A stretch of 64,000 nucleotides of DNA, taken from contig NZ_WTVK01000032.1 in the NCBI RefSeq assembly GCF_012910805.1, positions 1 through 64,000 of the forward strand, in the 5' to 3' direction. Positions 11,576-21,087 of the stretch are shown piece by piece. Numbering within the stretch: the stretch's first letter is position 1; each line of letters starts with the position of its first letter. The notes below the pieces were generated by a model. It was not told where the DNA came from. It was given only the letters and a program-made list of their open reading frames with translations, and did not search any database. Source of the DNA: Aromatoleum evansii. GTDB lineage: Bacteria; Pseudomonadota; Gammaproteobacteria; Burkholderiales; Rhodocyclaceae. The position numbers and the translations under genes were made by a program.

Positions 11576-13288
11576 CTACATTGACGGGGTGTCGAGGACT
11601 TCGCGCACCATCTGCGCGAGGTCCTCGATCACGTAGGGCTTACTGATCATGCGGAACTCGCCGGGGATCGCCTCAAGTTCCAGCAGGGCATTGCCGGTGT
11701 AGCCCGAGGTGTAGAGCAGTCGCAGGTCCGGGCGCAGTCGCCGCGCGCGCCGGGCAATCTCGGGGCCGTTCATGCCGCCGGGCAGGACCACGTCGGTGAA
11801 CAGCAGGTCGATGCCGGGGTCCTGGGCGAGGAGCGCGAGCGCCGTCCTGCCGTCGGCGGCCTGCAGGATGCGGTAGCCGAGCGCGCCGAGCACGCGGCAT
11901 ACGAGTTCGCGCACCTTGTCCTCGTCTTCAACCACGAGGATGGTCTCGTTGCCGGAGGCGTCGGGACGGGGGGCGGGCGCGTCGGCAGGCCGCGCGCCCG
12001 CTGGGCGGGCGATGACCGGCAGGAAGAGCTTCACCGTGGTGCCGGTGTCCGGCTCGCTGTAGATCTTCACGTGGCCGCCGGACTGTTTCACGAAGCCGTA
12101 CACCATCGCGAGGCCGAGGCCGCTGCCCTTGCCGGTTTCCTTGGTCGTGAAGAAGGGGTCGAAGGCGCGCTGGACGACTTCCGGCGGCATGCCGCAGCCG
12201 GTGTCCGAGACGGCCAGCATCACGTAGGCGCCTGGTTTCACGTCGCCTTCGAGCGCCGCGTAGTGTTCGTCGAGACTCATGGCGCCGGTCTCGATCGTCA
12301 GCGAGCCGCCCTCGGGCATCGCGTCGCGTGAATTGACTGCGAGGTTGAGCAGCGCCGATTCGAGTTGGGTGACATCCGCGAGCGCGGCCGGCAGGTCCGT
12401 GGCGGCGTGGAACTTGATGTTGATGTGCTCGCCGAGACTGCGCTGCAGCAGGCTGGTCATGCCGGCGACGAGGTCGTTGAGGTCCAGCGGCACAGGGGCC
12501 AGGCGCTGCTTGCGCGAGAAGGCGAGCAGGCGCCGGTTGAGCTCGGCGCCGCGCCAGGATGCATCCATCGCGCCCTTGATGAGCTCGGCCGCCGCGGGGT
12601 CGTCCTGCACGCGGCGCGCGAGGAGCTGCAGGTTGCCCATCACCACCGTCAGCAGGTTGTTGAAATCGTGTGCGATGCCGCCGGTGAGCTGCCCGACGGC
12701 TTCCATCTTCTGTGCCTGATGGAGCGCGCGCTCGGCCGTGGCACGCTCCTCCATCTCCGACTGCAGGGCGCGATTGGCCTGCTCGAGTTCGGCGGTGCGT
12801 TCGCGCACACGCAGTTCGAGCTCGTCGCGTGCCTGGCGCAGCGCCTCCTGGGCGGCGCGGCGCTCGCTGATGTCGCGGATCGCGGCCGAGATCAGTACGT
12901 TGTCGCCGTTGCCGAGGGGGCTGAGGCTGATCTCGATCGGCACCTGCGAGCCGTCCTTGCGCTGCCCGGCGAGGTCCAGCCCGGTGCCCATCGGGCGCAC
13001 GCTGGGTTGGCGGATATAGGCGTTGCGTTTGCCGACGTGGTTGCCACGCAATTGCTGCGGCACCAGCATCTCGATCGACTGGCCGACGAGCTCTTCGCGC
13101 GCGTAGCCGAAGAGCCGCTCGGTCTGGGCATTGACGAGGATGATGCGACCGTCGGCGTCCACGACGACGATGGCATCGGGGGCGGTCTCGATGAGCTGGC
13201 GGGCACGCTCCGCGGTCGCGCGGCTGCGCGCGAGCTCGGCTTCCAGGCGTGCGATCTCCTCTGCGTGCGAAGTGCCGGGTCCTTCCAT
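11576..13288 (-). CDS. PAS-domain hybrid histidine kinase with receiver domain
   Basis: A cytoplasmic hybrid sensor kinase of 570 residues with no membrane segment. Order: short coiled coil, PAS domain (about 30-145), coiled coil, HisKA with the phosphoacceptor in [11 protein letters not shown], HATPase with DTGCGM and GKGSGLGL, and a receiver domain with phosphoacceptor Asp in [11 protein letters not shown]. It has no output domain and no adjacent response regulator, so its phosphate may pass to an unlinked partner. It converges on the radical SAM gene with only 14 bases between them. Confidence 0.92.
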   Translation of the reverse strand: MEGPGTSHAEEIARLEAELARSRATAERARQLIETAPDAIVVVDADGRIILVNAQTERLFGYAREELVGQSIEMLVPQQLRGNHVGKRNAYIRQPSVRPMGTGLDLAGQRKDGSQVPIEISLSPLGNGDNVLISAAIRDISERRAAQEALRQARDELELRVRERTAELEQANRALQSEMEERATAERALHQAQKMEAVGQLTGGIAHDFNNLLTVVMGNLQLLARRVQDDPAAAELIKGAMDASWRGAELNRRLLAFSRKQRLAPVPLDLNDLVAGMTSLLQRSLGEHINIKFHAATDLPAALADVTQLESALLNLAVNSRDAMPEGGSLTIETGAMSLDEHYAALEGDVKPGAYVMLAVSDTGCGMPPEVVQRAFDPFFTTKETGKGSGLGLAMVYGFVKQSGGHVKIYSEPDTGTTVKLFLPVIARPAGARPADAPAPRPDASGNETILVVEDEDKVRELVCRVLGALGYRILQAADGRTALALLAQDPGIDLLFTDVVLPGGMNGPEIARRARRLRPDLRLLYTSGYTGNALLELEAIPGEFRMISKPYVIEDLAQMVREVLDTPSM

Positions 13289-13516
13289 CGTCTCCTCTCC
13301 GGGGTGTGGCGGGACGTGCGGGCGGTCCGTGTGCGGGAGCCAGCGCCGCCGTCCTGTTCTAATGGCGTGCCTGTTGTTGATCCGGTGCGGCGCCTATCGG
13401 TTCCCGTGGCCGCCGGGCGTGCCTGTTTCGGATATCGTAGTCCAGGCGCGCGGCGGACGGGGCGCGAACCCGAGCTGTTGTGCGATGTTTTACGCGTTTT
13501 CCGCTCGCGAGCGCGA

Positions 13517-14395
13517 TCAGCTCGAAAGCCGGATCGCCAGCGCGGCCGAGATGAATACGAGGGCGGCGAGGTTCCCCATGATGACGATCGAGGCGACCTT
13601 CTGCGGTTCCTGTCCGTAGCGTTCGGCGAACATGAAATTGAGGACGGCCGGAGGCAGGGCGCCGAACAGCAGGAGCACGTCCGTCTCCGCGGAGGACAGG
13701 CCGAAGCCGAGGCAGAACAGCCAGGCGATCAGCATGCCGGTGAGCGGCGTCGCGACGGCGCCGACGAGGCCGATGCGCCATTCGGCGAAGGGCGCGGTGT
13801 TCAGGCGCACGCCGAGCGAGAAGAGCATGAGCCCGGTCGATACGTCGGCGATCACCTTGACCCCGGACATGAGCGGCGGCCACAGCGCGAAGCCCGACAG
13901 GCTCACCAGGATGCCCGCCATGCCGGCGGCGAAGACGGGTTCGCGGAACAGCTTCCACAGCTTCACGTTGTGCCCGAGCCACCAGGTCGAGATCGTGAAG
14001 TGCAGGACGTTCTCGATCAGGAAGAGGATCACGGCGGCCGGCAGGGCGCGCTCGCCAAAGGCCAGCAACAGGAGCGGCAGGCCCATGTTGCCGGCGTTCT
14101 TGAACATCATCGGCGGCAGCAGCGTCTTGGGCGAATAGCCCATCAGCCGCGCGATCGGCCAGCCGAGCAGGCCCGAGCCGAGTACGATCACCGCGCCGCC
14201 GAGGGCGATCATCTTCACCTCGGCGAACTCGAAGGACCGTCCGGCCAGCGCCAGGAACACCAGCGCCGGCACGAACACCTCCATGTTGACCTGGTTGGTC
14301 GCGATCATGTCGGGCCGGTGGCGGCGGCCGTAGAGATAGCCGACGACGATGACGGCGAAGATCGGGAAGACGATGCTGACGATCTGGATGAGCAT
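13517..14395 (-). CDS. AEC-family transporter (auxin efflux carrier type)
   Basis: A 292-residue integral membrane protein with about ten hydrophobic segments, starting MLIQIVSIVFPIFAVIVVGY. The broken-helix feature FKNAGNMGLPL in the middle is typical of AEC carriers, several of which move dicarboxylates or other organic acids. It lies 50 bases downstream of the dehydrogenase gene on the same strand, so it may belong to the same catabolic operon as a second transporter or exporter. The substrate is not evident. Confidence 0.87.
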   Translation of the reverse strand: MLIQIVSIVFPIFAVIVVGYLYGRRHRPDMIATNQVNMEVFVPALVFLALAGRSFEFAEVKMIALGGAVIVLGSGLLGWPIARLMGYSPKTLLPPMMFKNAGNMGLPLLLLAFGERALPAAVILFLIENVLHFTISTWWLGHNVKLWKLFREPVFAAGMAGILVSLSGFALWPPLMSGVKVIADVSTGLMLFSLGVRLNTAPFAEWRIGLVGAVATPLTGMLIAWLFCLGFGLSSAETDVLLLFGALPPAVLNFMFAERYGQEPQKVASIVIMGNLAALVFISAALAIRLSS

Positions 14396-14445
14396 GGGCG
14401 TTTCCCGCTTCGCCTTGTGCGCGCCGAAGGCGGAAGCGGTGGGTG

Positions 14446-15324
14446 TCAGGTCAGGCCGTTCAGGCGGTGGTAGCTGCGGATGACCTGGCTGTCGTCGGCC
14501 CGGCCTTCGCCACGTCCGGACGTGGCGAGGAACATCTGGTGTGCGACTGCCGCGATGGGCAGCGCGGCCTTGGCCTCGCGTCCGGCCTCCAGGACGATGC
14601 CCATATCCTTGACGAAGATGTCGACGGCGCTGCTGACGTCCGGCTCGGCCTGCAGCATGCGCGGCCCGCGGTCCTTGAGCATCCAGCTCGAGGCGGCGGA
14701 GCCGGCCATGATCTCCAGCAGCACGTTCAGGTTGACGCCGACCTTCGCCGCGAGCGAAAAGGCTTCGGCGACGACCGCGATATGCACTCCGCACAGGAGC
14801 TGGTTCACCGTCTTCACCGTGGCGCCTTGGCCGGGCTTCTCTCCGACGTGGAAGATGCGCTGGCCGATGGCGGCGAAGACCGGCTGAACCGCATCGAAGC
14901 TCGTGCGTTCGCAGGCGGCCATGATGGTCAGCGAACCCGCGCTCGCGCCGGCCGTGCCGCCCGAGACCGGCGCGTCGATGAAGCGGCGGCCCGTGGCTGT
15001 GACGCGCTCGGCGAGGCTAGCGACCACGCCCGGCGGACAGGTCGCCATCAGGCACACGATACCGCCCTCAGGCAGGGCCTGCAGTGCGCCGTCGGCAAAG
15101 AGCACCTGCTCGGCCTGGGCGGCGTTGATGACCATCAGTATCAGCACGTCGGCGCCGTGGGCCGCAGCGGCCGCGCCGGGTGTGCGCTCGCCGCCGGCCG
15201 CCGACAGCGCGTCGAGCGCCCCGGGATTGATGTCGATGCCGCGGACGCGGTAGCCGCGGGCGAGGAGATTGCGCGCCATGGGCATGCCCATCGCGCCGAG
15301 GCCGGCGAATGCGATCGTCGTCAT
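14446..15324 (-). CDS. NAD-binding beta-hydroxyacid dehydrogenase (3-hydroxyisobutyrate/L-threonate type)
   Basis: A 292-residue member of the 3-hydroxyisobutyrate dehydrogenase family. The nucleotide motif GLGAMGMPMARNLL is at the N-terminus, the substrate motif DAPVSGGTAGASAGSL near residue 120, and the catalytic lysine lies in GATVKTVNQLL. The family includes L-threonate, tartronate-semialdehyde and 3-hydroxyisobutyrate dehydrogenases; sequence alone does not choose between them. It sits at the 3' side of the TRAP transporter genes, which suggests it oxidises or reduces the imported hydroxy acid or its product. Confidence 0.88.
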   Translation of the reverse strand: MTTIAFAGLGAMGMPMARNLLARGYRVRGIDINPGALDALSAAGGERTPGAAAAAHGADVLILMVINAAQAEQVLFADGALQALPEGGIVCLMATCPPGVVASLAERVTATGRRFIDAPVSGGTAGASAGSLTIMAACERTSFDAVQPVFAAIGQRIFHVGEKPGQGATVKTVNQLLCGVHIAVVAEAFSLAAKVGVNLNVLLEIMAGSAASSWMLKDRGPRMLQAEPDVSSAVDIFVKDMGIVLEAGREAKAALPIAAVAHQMFLATSGRGEGRADDSQVIRSYHRLNGLT

Positions 15325-15373
15325 GGTTGTCCTTCGGGCAAGGGACCCCGCGCGCGGCGGGGTCCCGATGGGG

Positions 15374-16633
15374 TCAGTAGAGGGTGAAGGCGGGCACGTA
15401 GGAGATGAGCACCAGCACCGTCACCGCCACCAGGTAGAAGGGCCACAGCTCGCGGACGATCTTGCCGACGGGCTCGCGCGAGATCGCAGCCGAGATGAAC
15501 AGCGTCGTGCCCACGGGCGGCGTGAAGAGGCCGATGCTCAGATTGACCGCCATCATGATGCCGAGCTGGACGAGATCGAGGCCGATCGCGTTGCCGATCG
15601 CGACGAAGGTCGGGCCGAGCAGCAGGATCGCGGCGGGCAGGTCGAGGAACATGCCGACCACCAGCATGATCAGGTTCAGCATCAGGATGATCATGACCGG
15701 CGACTGGAGCACGCTCACGGTCCATTCGGCCACTGCCGTCGGCACGGACTCGACGGTGAGCACGTAGCCGACGAGGTTCGACGCCGCGATCACCAGCATC
15801 ACGACGCCGGTCGTCAGCGCGGTATGCACGAGCGCATCGTAGAGCCTGCGCAGGGTCAGGTCGCGATACACGAGTGCGCTGACGAGCAGGCCATACGAGA
15901 CCGCGATCACACTGACCTCGGTCGGGGTCGCGATGCCGGCGCGCAGCAGCACGACGATGAAGGCCGGCATCGCGAGCGCCGGAGCCGCGGCGACCGTGGC
16001 GCGCAGGATGTCGCGCAGCGTGATTTGCTCGGTGAGCCGCTTGAAGCCGCGCAGCCGTCCCGAGAGATAGCAGGTCAGCATGAAGCCGCTGCATAGCAGC
16101 AGGCCCGGCAGGATGCCGGCGAGGAACAGCGCGGCGATCGACTCGTTGGACACCGCGGCGAACAGGATCAGCGGGATCGACGGCGGGATCAGGCCGGCGA
16201 TCACCGACGACGAGGCGGTGGCCGCGGCGGCGAACGCGCCGGGATAGCCTTCGCGCTTCTGCCACGGGATCAGCATCGAGCCGAGCGCGGACGCTTCGGC
16301 GACCGCGGAACCGGACACGCCGCCAAACACCGTCGAACCGACCACCGTGACTTGCCCGAGACCGCCGTGGAAGCGGCCGACGAGCGAGGTGGCGAAGTGG
16401 ATCAGCCGCTTGCCGAGCGTGCCGCCCATCATCAGGTTTCCGGACAGCATGAAGAACGGGATCGCCAGTAGCGGGAAGCTCTGCGTCGGCTGGAAGATCT
16501 TCACGACCGCGGCGACGCTCGGCATTTCGCCGACGGTGATCGCCGCGAGGCCGGAGCTGATCACCAGTGCGTAGCCGACGGGGAGGGCCAGGGCGAGCAG
16601 CGCCCCGAACACCAGAATCATCATGAGGGTCAT
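15374..16633 (-). CDS. dctM: TRAP transporter large permease (DctM type)
   Basis: The large membrane subunit (419 residues, 11-12 hydrophobic segments) of a tripartite ATP-independent periplasmic transporter. Typical features are PFFMLSGNLMMGG, STVFGGVSGSAVAEASALGS and LIPPSIPLILFA. The start overlaps the stop of the small permease gene by four bases. With the other two subunits it should drive sodium- or proton-linked uptake of an organic acid. Confidence 0.95.
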   Translation of the reverse strand: MTLMMILVFGALLALALPVGYALVISSGLAAITVGEMPSVAAVVKIFQPTQSFPLLAIPFFMLSGNLMMGGTLGKRLIHFATSLVGRFHGGLGQVTVVGSTVFGGVSGSAVAEASALGSMLIPWQKREGYPGAFAAAATASSSVIAGLIPPSIPLILFAAVSNESIAALFLAGILPGLLLCSGFMLTCYLSGRLRGFKRLTEQITLRDILRATVAAAPALAMPAFIVVLLRAGIATPTEVSVIAVSYGLLVSALVYRDLTLRRLYDALVHTALTTGVVMLVIAASNLVGYVLTVESVPTAVAEWTVSVLQSPVMIILMLNLIMLVVGMFLDLPAAILLLGPTFVAIGNAIGLDLVQLGIMMAVNLSIGLFTPPVGTTLFISAAISREPVGKIVRELWPFYLVAVTVLVLISYVPAFTLY

Positions 16634-17196
16634 ACGTCCTCCTCGATGTTGTGTGCGCGCACGGCAAGCGGGTCGCTCGCCACCAGCAGATGCACGAAAG
16701 TCGTCAGCGCCGTGATCCCGAGGCCGACGAAGCCCGCGATCAGCGCGAGATACGCCCAGCGCGCAGAGATGCCGGTGACCGGAAACTCCTCGCTGCCGGT
16801 GATTTCGATGACGTCGAGACCGACCCAGGCGAGATAGAAGAAGGTCGCGGCGACCAGGACCTGCTGCCCGAGCAGCAGCACGCGGTTACCCTTGCGGCCC
16901 AGCAGGGTGTTGAGCGCGGTGACCGCGATGTGCTGGCCGCGCTGCGCCGCCAGCACGATGCCGCTCATGACCAGCCACGGGAACAGGATGTTGGGCATTT
17001 CGGTCGGCCAGCCCATGCCCTGGTTGGTGAGGTAGCGGACGATCACCTCGGCCATCAGCGAGACGAACATCGCGACGAGCGAGCCGACGGCGATCGCGAC
17101 GCTCGCCGCCACGATCGCGCTGTCCACCCACTTCACCACCGGAGCTGCGAAACCGGCTGGCTCCACAACGTGGGGAGAGGAGTGAGCGGCAGTCAT
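16630..17196 (-). CDS. dctQ: TRAP transporter small permease (DctQ type)
   Basis: A 188-residue membrane protein with four hydrophobic segments, the small TRAP subunit. The ATG at 17196 is chosen because it overlaps the stop of the binding-protein gene (ATGA); an upstream start would intrude far into that gene. The downstream overlap with the large permease gene confirms one transcript. Confidence 0.93.
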   Translation of the reverse strand: MTAAHSSPHVVEPAGFAAPVVKWVDSAIVAASVAIAVGSLVAMFVSLMAEVIVRYLTNQGMGWPTEMPNILFPWLVMSGIVLAAQRGQHIAVTALNTLLGRKGNRVLLLGQQVLVAATFFYLAWVGLDVIEITGSEEFPVTGISARWAYLALIAGFVGLGITALTTFVHLLVASDPLAVRAHNIEEDV

Positions 17197-18164
17197 TGCT
17201 TGCCCGCCTCGGCAACGATCAGCTTGACGAGGTCGGGGTACTGTTGCGCCCACTTGTCATAGACCGGCTTGGTCTTCGCGGCAAAAGCCGCCTGATCGAC
17301 GTCGTTGATCTTCACGCCGGCGTCGGCGAGTTTCTTGCGCAGATCGGCGTCGGCCGCGAGCGACATCTGGCGGTTCAGCGTGCCGGCTTCGACCGCGGCC
17401 TCCTTCACGGCCTGCTGGTCCGCCTTCGAGAGGCCGTCCCACACCATCTTGCTCGCCAGCAGCGGCGTGGTCTCGTACTTGTGGCCGGTGAGCGAGATGT
17501 ACTTCTGGACCTCATGCAGCTTGGACGAGTAGATGTTCATCAGCGGGTTCTCCTGGCCGTCGAACACGCCTTGCTGGAGCGCGATGTAGAGCTCGGAGAA
17601 GGCGAGCGGGCCGGGGTTCGCGCCCAGCGACTTGAAGATGTCGAGGGTGATCGGGTCCGGCGGCGTGCGCACCTTGATGCCGGCGAGGTCCTCCGGTTTC
17701 ACGATCGGCCGCTTGTTGTTGCTGGTGTGGCGGATGCCGTTGTCCCACAGCGCGAGCACGACGAGTCCTTTCTTGCGGGCAAACTCATCGAGCTTCGCGC
17801 CGACCGGGCCGTCGACGACGCGGTAGGCGTGATTGAGGTCGCGGAACAGGAAGGGCAGGCCGATGACCGAGAATTCCTGGACGACGCCCGAGGTCGCGCC
17901 CTGCGAATTCGCGCTGAAGGCGAGCGTGCCCAGGCGCATGTTGGTCAGCGACTCCGTGTCGTCGCCGAACTGTGCGCTGCCGCCGACTTCCACCTTGACG
18001 CGCCCGCCGGTCTTCTGCGCGACGAGTTCGGCGAATTTCTTGGACGCCTCGGCCTTCGGGTTGCCGGGCGCGGCGTTGTGCGACAGGCGCAGCACTTGTT
18101 GCGCCCAGACGGGTGTCGTGGCCAGTGCGAGGCCTGCTGCGAGCGCGATCAAAGTCTTTTTCAT
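17193..18164 (-). CDS. dctP: TRAP transporter periplasmic solute-binding protein (DctP type)
   Basis: A 323-residue periplasmic binding protein with signal peptide MKKTLIALAAGLALATTPVW and cleavage after WAQ. The mature part has the DctP-family features AFSELYIALQQGVFDGQENP and the carboxylate-contact arginine in GIKVRTPP. It captures the substrate for the two permeases encoded immediately downstream. Ligand identity is unknown; the gene context argues for a sugar acid or short hydroxy acid. Confidence 0.94.
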   Translation of the reverse strand: MKKTLIALAAGLALATTPVWAQQVLRLSHNAAPGNPKAEASKKFAELVAQKTGGRVKVEVGGSAQFGDDTESLTNMRLGTLAFSANSQGATSGVVQEFSVIGLPFLFRDLNHAYRVVDGPVGAKLDEFARKKGLVVLALWDNGIRHTSNNKRPIVKPEDLAGIKVRTPPDPITLDIFKSLGANPGPLAFSELYIALQQGVFDGQENPLMNIYSSKLHEVQKYISLTGHKYETTPLLASKMVWDGLSKADQQAVKEAAVEAGTLNRQMSLAADADLRKKLADAGVKINDVDQAAFAAKTKPVYDKWAQQYPDLVKLIVAEAGKQ

Positions 18165-18252
18165 GAGGGTCTCCTGCCTTCCGATGTCCCCTCGCGGCGG
18201 GTCTTTGCGAGCCCGCGCGAAAGGGTGGGTTCGATAGTTTTAGATTGCCGCG

Positions 18253-19017
18253 TCAGCCGTGGATCAGCATGCCGCCATTGACGTCGATCACCGCGCCGGT
18301 GATGTAGCCGGACAGCTCGGACGCGAGGAACAGGTAGGCTCCGGCGATCTCGTCGGCCTTGCCCAGCCGGTTGAGTGGAATCGTCGCCGCGATCTCGGCC
18401 TTCTTCGCATCGTCGAGCTTGCCGCTCGTGATGTCGGTGTCGATCAGGCCGGGGGTCACGCAGTTGAAGCGGATGTTGTCCGGACCGAATTCGCGCGCCA
18501 TCGCCTTCGCGAGGCCCAGCACGCCGGCCTTGGCCGCCGAGTAGTGCGGGCCGCCGAGAATACCGCCGCCGCGCTGCGCCGACACTGACGACATGCTGAC
18601 AACCGAGCCGCCGCCCTGCTTCTTCATCTGCGGGATCACGGCCTGCGACAGGTACAGCACGCCGCGCAGATTGACGTCGAGGATGCGATCCCAGCTCGCC
18701 GGGTCGATTTCCAGCGTCTTCACCGGCTGCGTGATGCCCGCATTGTTGATCAGGATGTCGATGCGGCCGAAGTCGGCGATGGCGCGACCGGCTGCGATCT
18801 GGCAGGCGTCGCGGTCGGCGACGTTGCAGGCGTAACCGCGGTGTTCCGGTCCGATGGAAGCGGCGGCGTCGGCGGCGGCCTTCTCGTCCAGATCCAGGAT
18901 GGCGACCTTGGCGCCGTGCCTGGCGAACATGCGCGCCGTGGCGAGGCCGATGCCGCGCGGGGATGCCGCGCCGGAGATCATCGCGACCTTGCCTTCGAGT
19001 AGAAGCGAATTGCTCAT
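18253..19017 (-). CDS. Short-chain dehydrogenase/reductase
   Basis: A classical SDR of 254 residues. The cofactor loop reads SGAASPRGIGLAT, followed by NNAG, a serine in SMSSVS and the YSAAK catalytic pair; DLDE after the second strand favours NAD over NADP. Two ATG codons are adjacent (19020 and 19017); AAGGA lies six bases before the second, which is therefore preferred. It lies between the split transketolase and the TRAP genes in the same operon, so it probably acts on the transported polyol or sugar acid before or after the transketolase step. Confidence 0.9.
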   Translation of the reverse strand: MSNSLLLEGKVAMISGAASPRGIGLATARMFARHGAKVAILDLDEKAAADAAASIGPEHRGYACNVADRDACQIAAGRAIADFGRIDILINNAGITQPVKTLEIDPASWDRILDVNLRGVLYLSQAVIPQMKKQGGGSVVSMSSVSAQRGGGILGGPHYSAAKAGVLGLAKAMAREFGPDNIRFNCVTPGLIDTDITSGKLDDAKKAEIAATIPLNRLGKADEIAGAYLFLASELSGYITGAVIDVNGGMLIHG

Positions 19018-19043
19018 CATTGTTCCTTGGGGTCGGGGCCGGC

Positions 19044-20045
19044 TCAGCCGAGCCAGTTCTTGATGGTCGAAGCCATCACGTTGGTCGAGATGCCGTAGCG
19101 GTCGTGCAGCGTCGGCAGCGCGCCGGCGTCGAGGAAGGCATCGGGCAGTGCGATCTGGCGGAACGGCGGCGTGACGCCGGCGGTCAGCAAGGCTGTCGCG
19201 ATCGCCTCGCCCAGGCCGCCGATCGTCGTGTGGTTCTCGGCGACGACGACGAGGCGGCCCGAACGGCCCGCTTCGCGCAGGATCGTCGAGGTGTCGAGCG
19301 GCTTGATCGTCGGCACGTGCAGCACGGCCACGTCGACCCGATCCGCTTCCAGCGCCTTGGCCACTTCCAGCGCCCGCATCGTCATGATCCCGGACGAGAT
19401 CACGAGCACATCGCGGCCGTCGCGCACGAGCTTGGCCTTGCCGAGTTCGAACTTGTAGTCGTACTCGTCGAGCACCAGCGGCACCTGGCCGCGCAGGAGG
19501 CGCATGTACACCGGACCCTTGTGTTCGGCCACCGCCGGCACCATCTGCTCGATGTCGAGCGCGTCGCACGGGTCGATGATCGTCATGCCCGGCATCGCGC
19601 GCATCAGCGCGAGGTCCTCGGCCGCCTGGTGGCTAGGGCCGTAGCCGGTCGTGAGGCCCGGCAGCGCGCAGGCGATCTTCACGTTGAGGTCGTCCTCGGC
19701 GATCGTCTGGTGCATGAAGTCGTAGGCCCGGCGCGTCGCGAACACCGCGTAGGTGGTCACGAAGGGCATCGCACCTTCATGCGCGAAGCCGGCCGCGGCG
19801 CCCATCAGCAACTGCTCGGCCATGCCCATCTGGTAGAAACGCTCGGGGTAGGCCTGCGCGAAGATGTGCAGGTCGGTGTATTTCGCCAGGTCGGCCGTCA
19901 TGCCGACCACTTCGGGACGCTCGGCGGCGAGCTTCACGAGCGCGTGGCCGAAGGGCGCGGCGACGGTGCGCTGGCCTTCGCCGGCGATCGACGCGATCAT
20001 CGCCGAGGTCTTGAGTTTGGGTTTTGCTGCGGTTGCAGTGCTCAT
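19044..20045 (-). CDS. Transketolase, C-terminal subunit
   Basis: A 333-residue protein covering the pyrimidine-binding and C-terminal domains of transketolase. The glutamate in GMAEQLLMGAAAGF activates the thiamine diphosphate. The start at 20045 has GGAGG five to nine bases upstream and overlaps the stop of the N-terminal subunit gene (ATGA). Split transketolases of this kind often serve specialised sugar-degradation pathways rather than the pentose phosphate cycle; that role is inferred from the operon. Confidence 0.92.
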   Translation of the reverse strand: MSTATAAKPKLKTSAMIASIAGEGQRTVAAPFGHALVKLAAERPEVVGMTADLAKYTDLHIFAQAYPERFYQMGMAEQLLMGAAAGFAHEGAMPFVTTYAVFATRRAYDFMHQTIAEDDLNVKIACALPGLTTGYGPSHQAAEDLALMRAMPGMTIIDPCDALDIEQMVPAVAEHKGPVYMRLLRGQVPLVLDEYDYKFELGKAKLVRDGRDVLVISSGIMTMRALEVAKALEADRVDVAVLHVPTIKPLDTSTILREAGRSGRLVVVAENHTTIGGLGEAIATALLTAGVTPPFRQIALPDAFLDAGALPTLHDRYGISTNVMASTIKNWLG

Positions 20046-20890
20046 GCTTGGTTCCTCCCGGCTTCCAGCGCTTCCAGGGCCAGTTGCCATTCGTGCGCAT
20101 CGACGCGGATGAAGTGGTTCTTTTCCCGCGCTTCCAGGAAGGGCACGCCGCAGCCCATCAGGGTGTCGGCGATGATCATGCGCGGCTGGGGCAGGGGGTG
20201 GTTGCGCGCGGCGTCGAAGGCGGCGATCACGGCGTCGAGGTCGTTGCCGTCGATGCGCTGCGTGAACCAGCCGAAGGCCTGCATCTTCTCGGTAAGCGGC
20301 TCGAAGGCCATCACCTGCGACGACGGGCCGTCGGCCTGCTGGTTATTGACGTCGACGATCGCGATCATGTTGTCGAGCTTGTGATGCGCGGCCGACATCA
20401 GGCCTTCCCAGATCGCGCCTTCGTCCAGTTCGCCGTCCGAGAACAGCGTATACACGAAGGCGTCCGAGCCCTTGCGCTTCAGGCCGAGCGCGCGGCCGAC
20501 GGCGATCGTCAGGCCCTGGCCCAGCGATCCGCCCGACATCTCCATGCCCGGCGTGTAGCTCGCCATGCCCGACATCGGCAGGCGGCTGTCGTCGCTGCCG
20601 TAGGTTTCGAGCTCTTCCTGGGGGATGATGCCCGCCTCGATCAGCGCCGCGTACAGCGCGATCGCGTAGTGGCCGTTCGACAGCAGGAAGCGGTCGCGGC
20701 CTTCCCAGTCCGGATCCTCCGGGCGGTAACGCATCGAGTTGAAGTAGGCCACCGCCAGCACGTCGGCGATGTCGAGCGCCTGGGCGATGTAGCCCTGGCC
20801 TTGCACCTCACCCATCCGCAGCGCGTTGCGCCGGATGCAGTAGGCGTGTTCGGCGACTCGGGCGCGATTGGCTGCCACGCTGATATCCAC
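20042..20890 (-). CDS. Transketolase, N-terminal subunit
   Basis: The thiamine-diphosphate-binding half, 282 residues. It starts with GTG at 20890, which has AAAGGAG six bases upstream; earlier in-frame ATG codons have no such site. Motifs include LSNGHYAIALYAAL, GGSLGQGL and the diphosphate/metal motif FSDGELDEG with NNQQ about 30 residues later. The first Gly of the usual GDG is Ser. It is first in the operon and divergent from the LysR gene, so the regulator probably controls this promoter. Confidence 0.92.
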   Translation of the reverse strand: MDISVAANRARVAEHAYCIRRNALRMGEVQGQGYIAQALDIADVLAVAYFNSMRYRPEDPDWEGRDRFLLSNGHYAIALYAALIEAGIIPQEELETYGSDDSRLPMSGMASYTPGMEMSGGSLGQGLTIAVGRALGLKRKGSDAFVYTLFSDGELDEGAIWEGLMSAAHHKLDNMIAIVDVNNQQADGPSSQVMAFEPLTEKMQAFGWFTQRIDGNDLDAVIAAFDAARNHPLPQPRMIIADTLMGCGVPFLEAREKNHFIRVDAHEWQLALEALEAGRNQA

Positions 20891-21050
20891 GCAAATCTCC
20901 TTTGTAGGTCCCGCCGTCCGACGACGTCGGGAGGGGGTTCTTTCTCTGTCGTGAGAGGGGTCTCTCCACCTTCGCTCGGGCCGTCCGCGGTCCGTCCGGC
21001 GAGTGGAGAAATCGTATTCCCTTGCCAAATCGCGCTCAAACGAATAATCA
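20891..21050. promoter_or_regulatory. Divergent control region between tktN and lysR
   Basis: On the plus strand TTGCCA (21022-21027) and TAATCA (21045-21050), 17 bases apart, form a likely promoter for the LysR gene. On the leftward side the transcript leader contains two small palindromes, CCGACG-A-CGTCGG (20918-20930) and GAGAG-4-CTCTC (20953-20966). The LysR protein would be expected to bind here and control both directions. Confidence 0.5.
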
Positions 21051-21087
21051 TGGCTGATAGGTGAACTGGATTCATGTGAGTGGTGCA

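Noticed and set aside
12365-14473. A 702-codon plus-strand frame opposite the hybrid kinase and AEC gene
   Set aside because: Both minus-strand genes have clear motifs; this frame has none.
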